NCBI GenBank assembly: GCA_031273985.1 | Contig: JAISQV010000028.1 | Span: 1-6,850 of the forward strand | Direction of reading: 5' to 3' | Origin: Spirochaetaceae bacterium | GTDB taxonomy: Bacteria; Spirochaetota; Spirochaetia; Treponematales; Breznakiellaceae | DNA: 6,850 nucleotides | Shown here: piece by piece, positions 6,398-6,850 of the stretch | Layout of the letters: the number at the start of each line of letters is the position of its first letter | Numbering within the stretch: position 1 is the first letter of the stretch | Position numbers and translations under genes: made by a program | The notes under the pieces: generated by a model | Told to the model about the DNA's origin: nothing | Seen by the model: only the letters and a program-made list of their open reading frames with translations | The model's database searches: none

Positions 6398-6446
6398 CGG
6401 GAAGAAATATGGGGGGCACCTCCGGGGGGCCCCATATTTCTTCCCG
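6398..6446 (+). repeat. Perfect 17-bp inverted repeat
   Basis: CGGGAAGAAATATGGGG (6398-6414) is the exact reverse complement of 6430-6446, with a 15-nt G-rich loop. It abuts the preceding stem without a gap. This is the longest perfect palindrome in the window. Confidence 0.9.
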
Positions 6447-6448
6447 GC

Positions 6449-6486
6449 TGACAGGACCCCCGGTAATTTTTTAAGGCGTCCTGTCA
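6449..6486 (+). repeat. Perfect 9-bp inverted repeat
   Basis: TGACAGGAC (6449-6457) pairs with GTCCTGTCA (6478-6486) around a 20-nt loop containing a T6 run. It is the last member of the cluster before the AT-rich region. Confidence 0.75.
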
Positions 6487-6519
6487 TGTTAAACTTAGAA
6501 TTCCTGTGCGGGTTACGTA

Positions 6520-6548
6520 TTGACAAAATTAAAAAAAATATATAAACT
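6520..6548 (+). promoter_or_regulatory. Sigma-70-type promoter of the SIR2 gene
   Basis: A perfect TTGACA (6520-6525) is followed after 17 bases by TAAACT (6543-6548), or after 15 bases by the better-matching TATAAA (6541-6546). The spacer contains an A8 run, an UP-like or bending tract. The site lies about 70-90 bp before ATG 6614 in DNA clearly richer in A/T than the rest, so it probably came with the gene. Confidence 0.6.
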
Positions 6549-6602
6549 GTACGTTATAAAATGATGAGGTTATGAAATATGCAGATGATAGATAATGAAT
6601 GC

Positions 6603-6607
6603 GGAGG
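6603..6607 (+). promoter_or_regulatory. Ribosome binding site of the SIR2 gene
   Basis: GGAGG ends six bases before ATG 6614. It falls inside any protein started at the in-frame ATG 6599, so 6614 is the real start. Confidence 0.8.
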
Positions 6608-6613
6608 TATGAA

Positions 6614-6808
6614 ATGAAAAAAGTTTGTTATGTCCTTGGGGCCGGATTTTCGGCTTATGCAGGCTTACCAGTTATGGCAAACTTTATTGATAAAGCGAAA
6701 GACATATATTATAACGATAATAATTATCAATACGCGAATTTTTTTTTGAAGTGCGAATTTTTCTTAGAAAAATTCAGAAAAAACTTCATAAGGAGTCCGA
6801 TAGTTTAA
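6614..6808 (+). CDS. SIR2-family (NAD-binding) protein, N-terminus; frame ends early
   Basis: From ATG 6614 the protein begins MKKVCYVLGAGFSAYAGLP. GAGFS (residues 9-13) followed by AGLP (16-19) is the NAD-binding signature of SIR2-like domains. Stand-alone or fused SIR2 domains of this kind occur in bacterial anti-phage systems (Thoeris, DSR, SIR2-HerA and others), where they deplete NAD; a defence role is inferred from family and AT-rich context, not shown. The frame stops at TAA 6806-6808 after 64 residues, far too short for the domain. The -1 frame stays open from 6724 to the window edge and reads protein-like (KLHKESDSLRPYEAYYLFYQ). The in-register heptamer A AAA AAC (6778-6784) and a T9 run (6739-6747) are the two places where the frames could be joined. 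So it is a frameshifted pseudogene, a programmed or transcriptional slip, or a sequencing error. Base composition differs strongly from all upstream genes. Confidence 0.65.
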   Translation: MKKVCYVLGAGFSAYAGLPVMANFIDKAKDIYYNDNNYQYANFFLKCEFFLEKFRKNFIRSPIV

Positions 6809-6850
6809 GACCTTACGAGGCCTATTATTTATTTTATCAACAATCCTGTC
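6778..6850 (+). other. Continuation of the SIR2 gene in the -1 frame, open to the window end
   Basis: Codons in the frame starting at 6778 (AAA, AAA, CTT...) run without a stop to the edge, giving KKLHKESDSLRPYEAYYLFY and onward. This frame joins the upstream reading frame exactly by a one-base backward slip at A AAA AAC. A join at the T9 run 6739-6747 would also work. The 3' end lies outside the window. Confidence 0.5.

Larger units (their letters stand above)
6119..6613 (+). other. 495-bp spacer filled with stem-loops, no gene called
   Basis: Nearly every base from 6111 to 6486 falls in one of seven successive inverted repeats, listed separately. Base composition then drops to A/T-rich, and a promoter (6520-6548) and leader precede the SIR2 gene. 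Two small open frames (6345-6545 plus, 6281-6526 minus) have no ribosome site. Both read GKKYG...PYFFP only because the 17-bp palindrome reads the same from either strand. Confidence 0.65.

Noticed and set aside
6242..6446. Miniature transposon with terminal inverted repeats
   Set aside because: No target-site duplication is visible next to either long inverted repeat, and their arms are unlike each other.
6111..6486. CRISPR array
   Set aside because: The repeats are palindromes of differing sequence, not equal direct repeats with regular spacers.
6281..6545. Two small open frames (minus 6281-6526, plus 6345-6545) in the palindrome cluster
   Set aside because: Neither has a ribosome site. 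Their similarity to each other follows from the palindrome, and they overlap the promoter of the SIR2 gene.
6572..6595. Seven-codon leader peptide (MKYADDR) before the SIR2 gene
   Set aside because: GAGG lies only two bases before its ATG, and no attenuator-type structure or codon bias is seen.

Overview
The window looks like chromosomal DNA of a GC-rich spirochaete, most likely of the Treponema/Spirochaeta group. This is inferred from gene content: a flagellin-modification-type DUF115 (Maf-like) protein, a membrane-anchored SurA/PpiD-like foldase, and an FtsX permease + LolA-like protein + outer-membrane barrel series. No rRNA or other marker gene is present, so the lineage is an educated guess. 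Positions 1-6118 are very GC-rich and entirely plus-strand. From about 6500 onward the DNA turns sharply AT-rich.

Layout: (1) 1-273, C-terminus of an FtsX/LolE-type ABC permease. (2) 274-417, spacer with a purine tract and an imperfect inverted repeat built on CACGAAGG. (3) 418-1164, LolA-like periplasmic protein, followed after one base by (4) 1166-2389, a signal-peptide-bearing beta-barrel candidate with a 15-bp tandem repeat. (5) 2390-2778, a non-coding spacer carrying a second copy of the CACGAAGG inverted-repeat type. (6) 2779-4356, SurA/PpiD-like foldase, and 16 nt later (7) 4373-6118, DUF115 protein (GTG start) with a proline-rich linker that contains a perfect GC palindrome. (8) 6119-6613, a spacer almost filled with back-to-back perfect stem-loops, ending in an AT-rich promoter. 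(9) 6614 to the window end, the N-terminus of a SIR2-family protein whose frame breaks at about 6806 but stays open in the -1 frame to the edge.

Genes 1-4 probably form an envelope unit: an ABC permease extracts or energises, a LolA-like carrier ferries something across the periplasm, and a barrel sits in the outer membrane. Genes 6-7 form a second probable operon, for envelope protein folding and for a DUF115 sugar-transfer protein. The AT-rich SIR2 gene behind the palindrome cluster has the look of acquired, possibly anti-phage, DNA. The most interesting parts are the palindrome cluster at 6111-6486, the frame break in the SIR2 gene at an A AAA AAC heptamer, and the palindrome inside the DUF115 coding region. 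No tRNA, rRNA, CRISPR array or transposase was seen.
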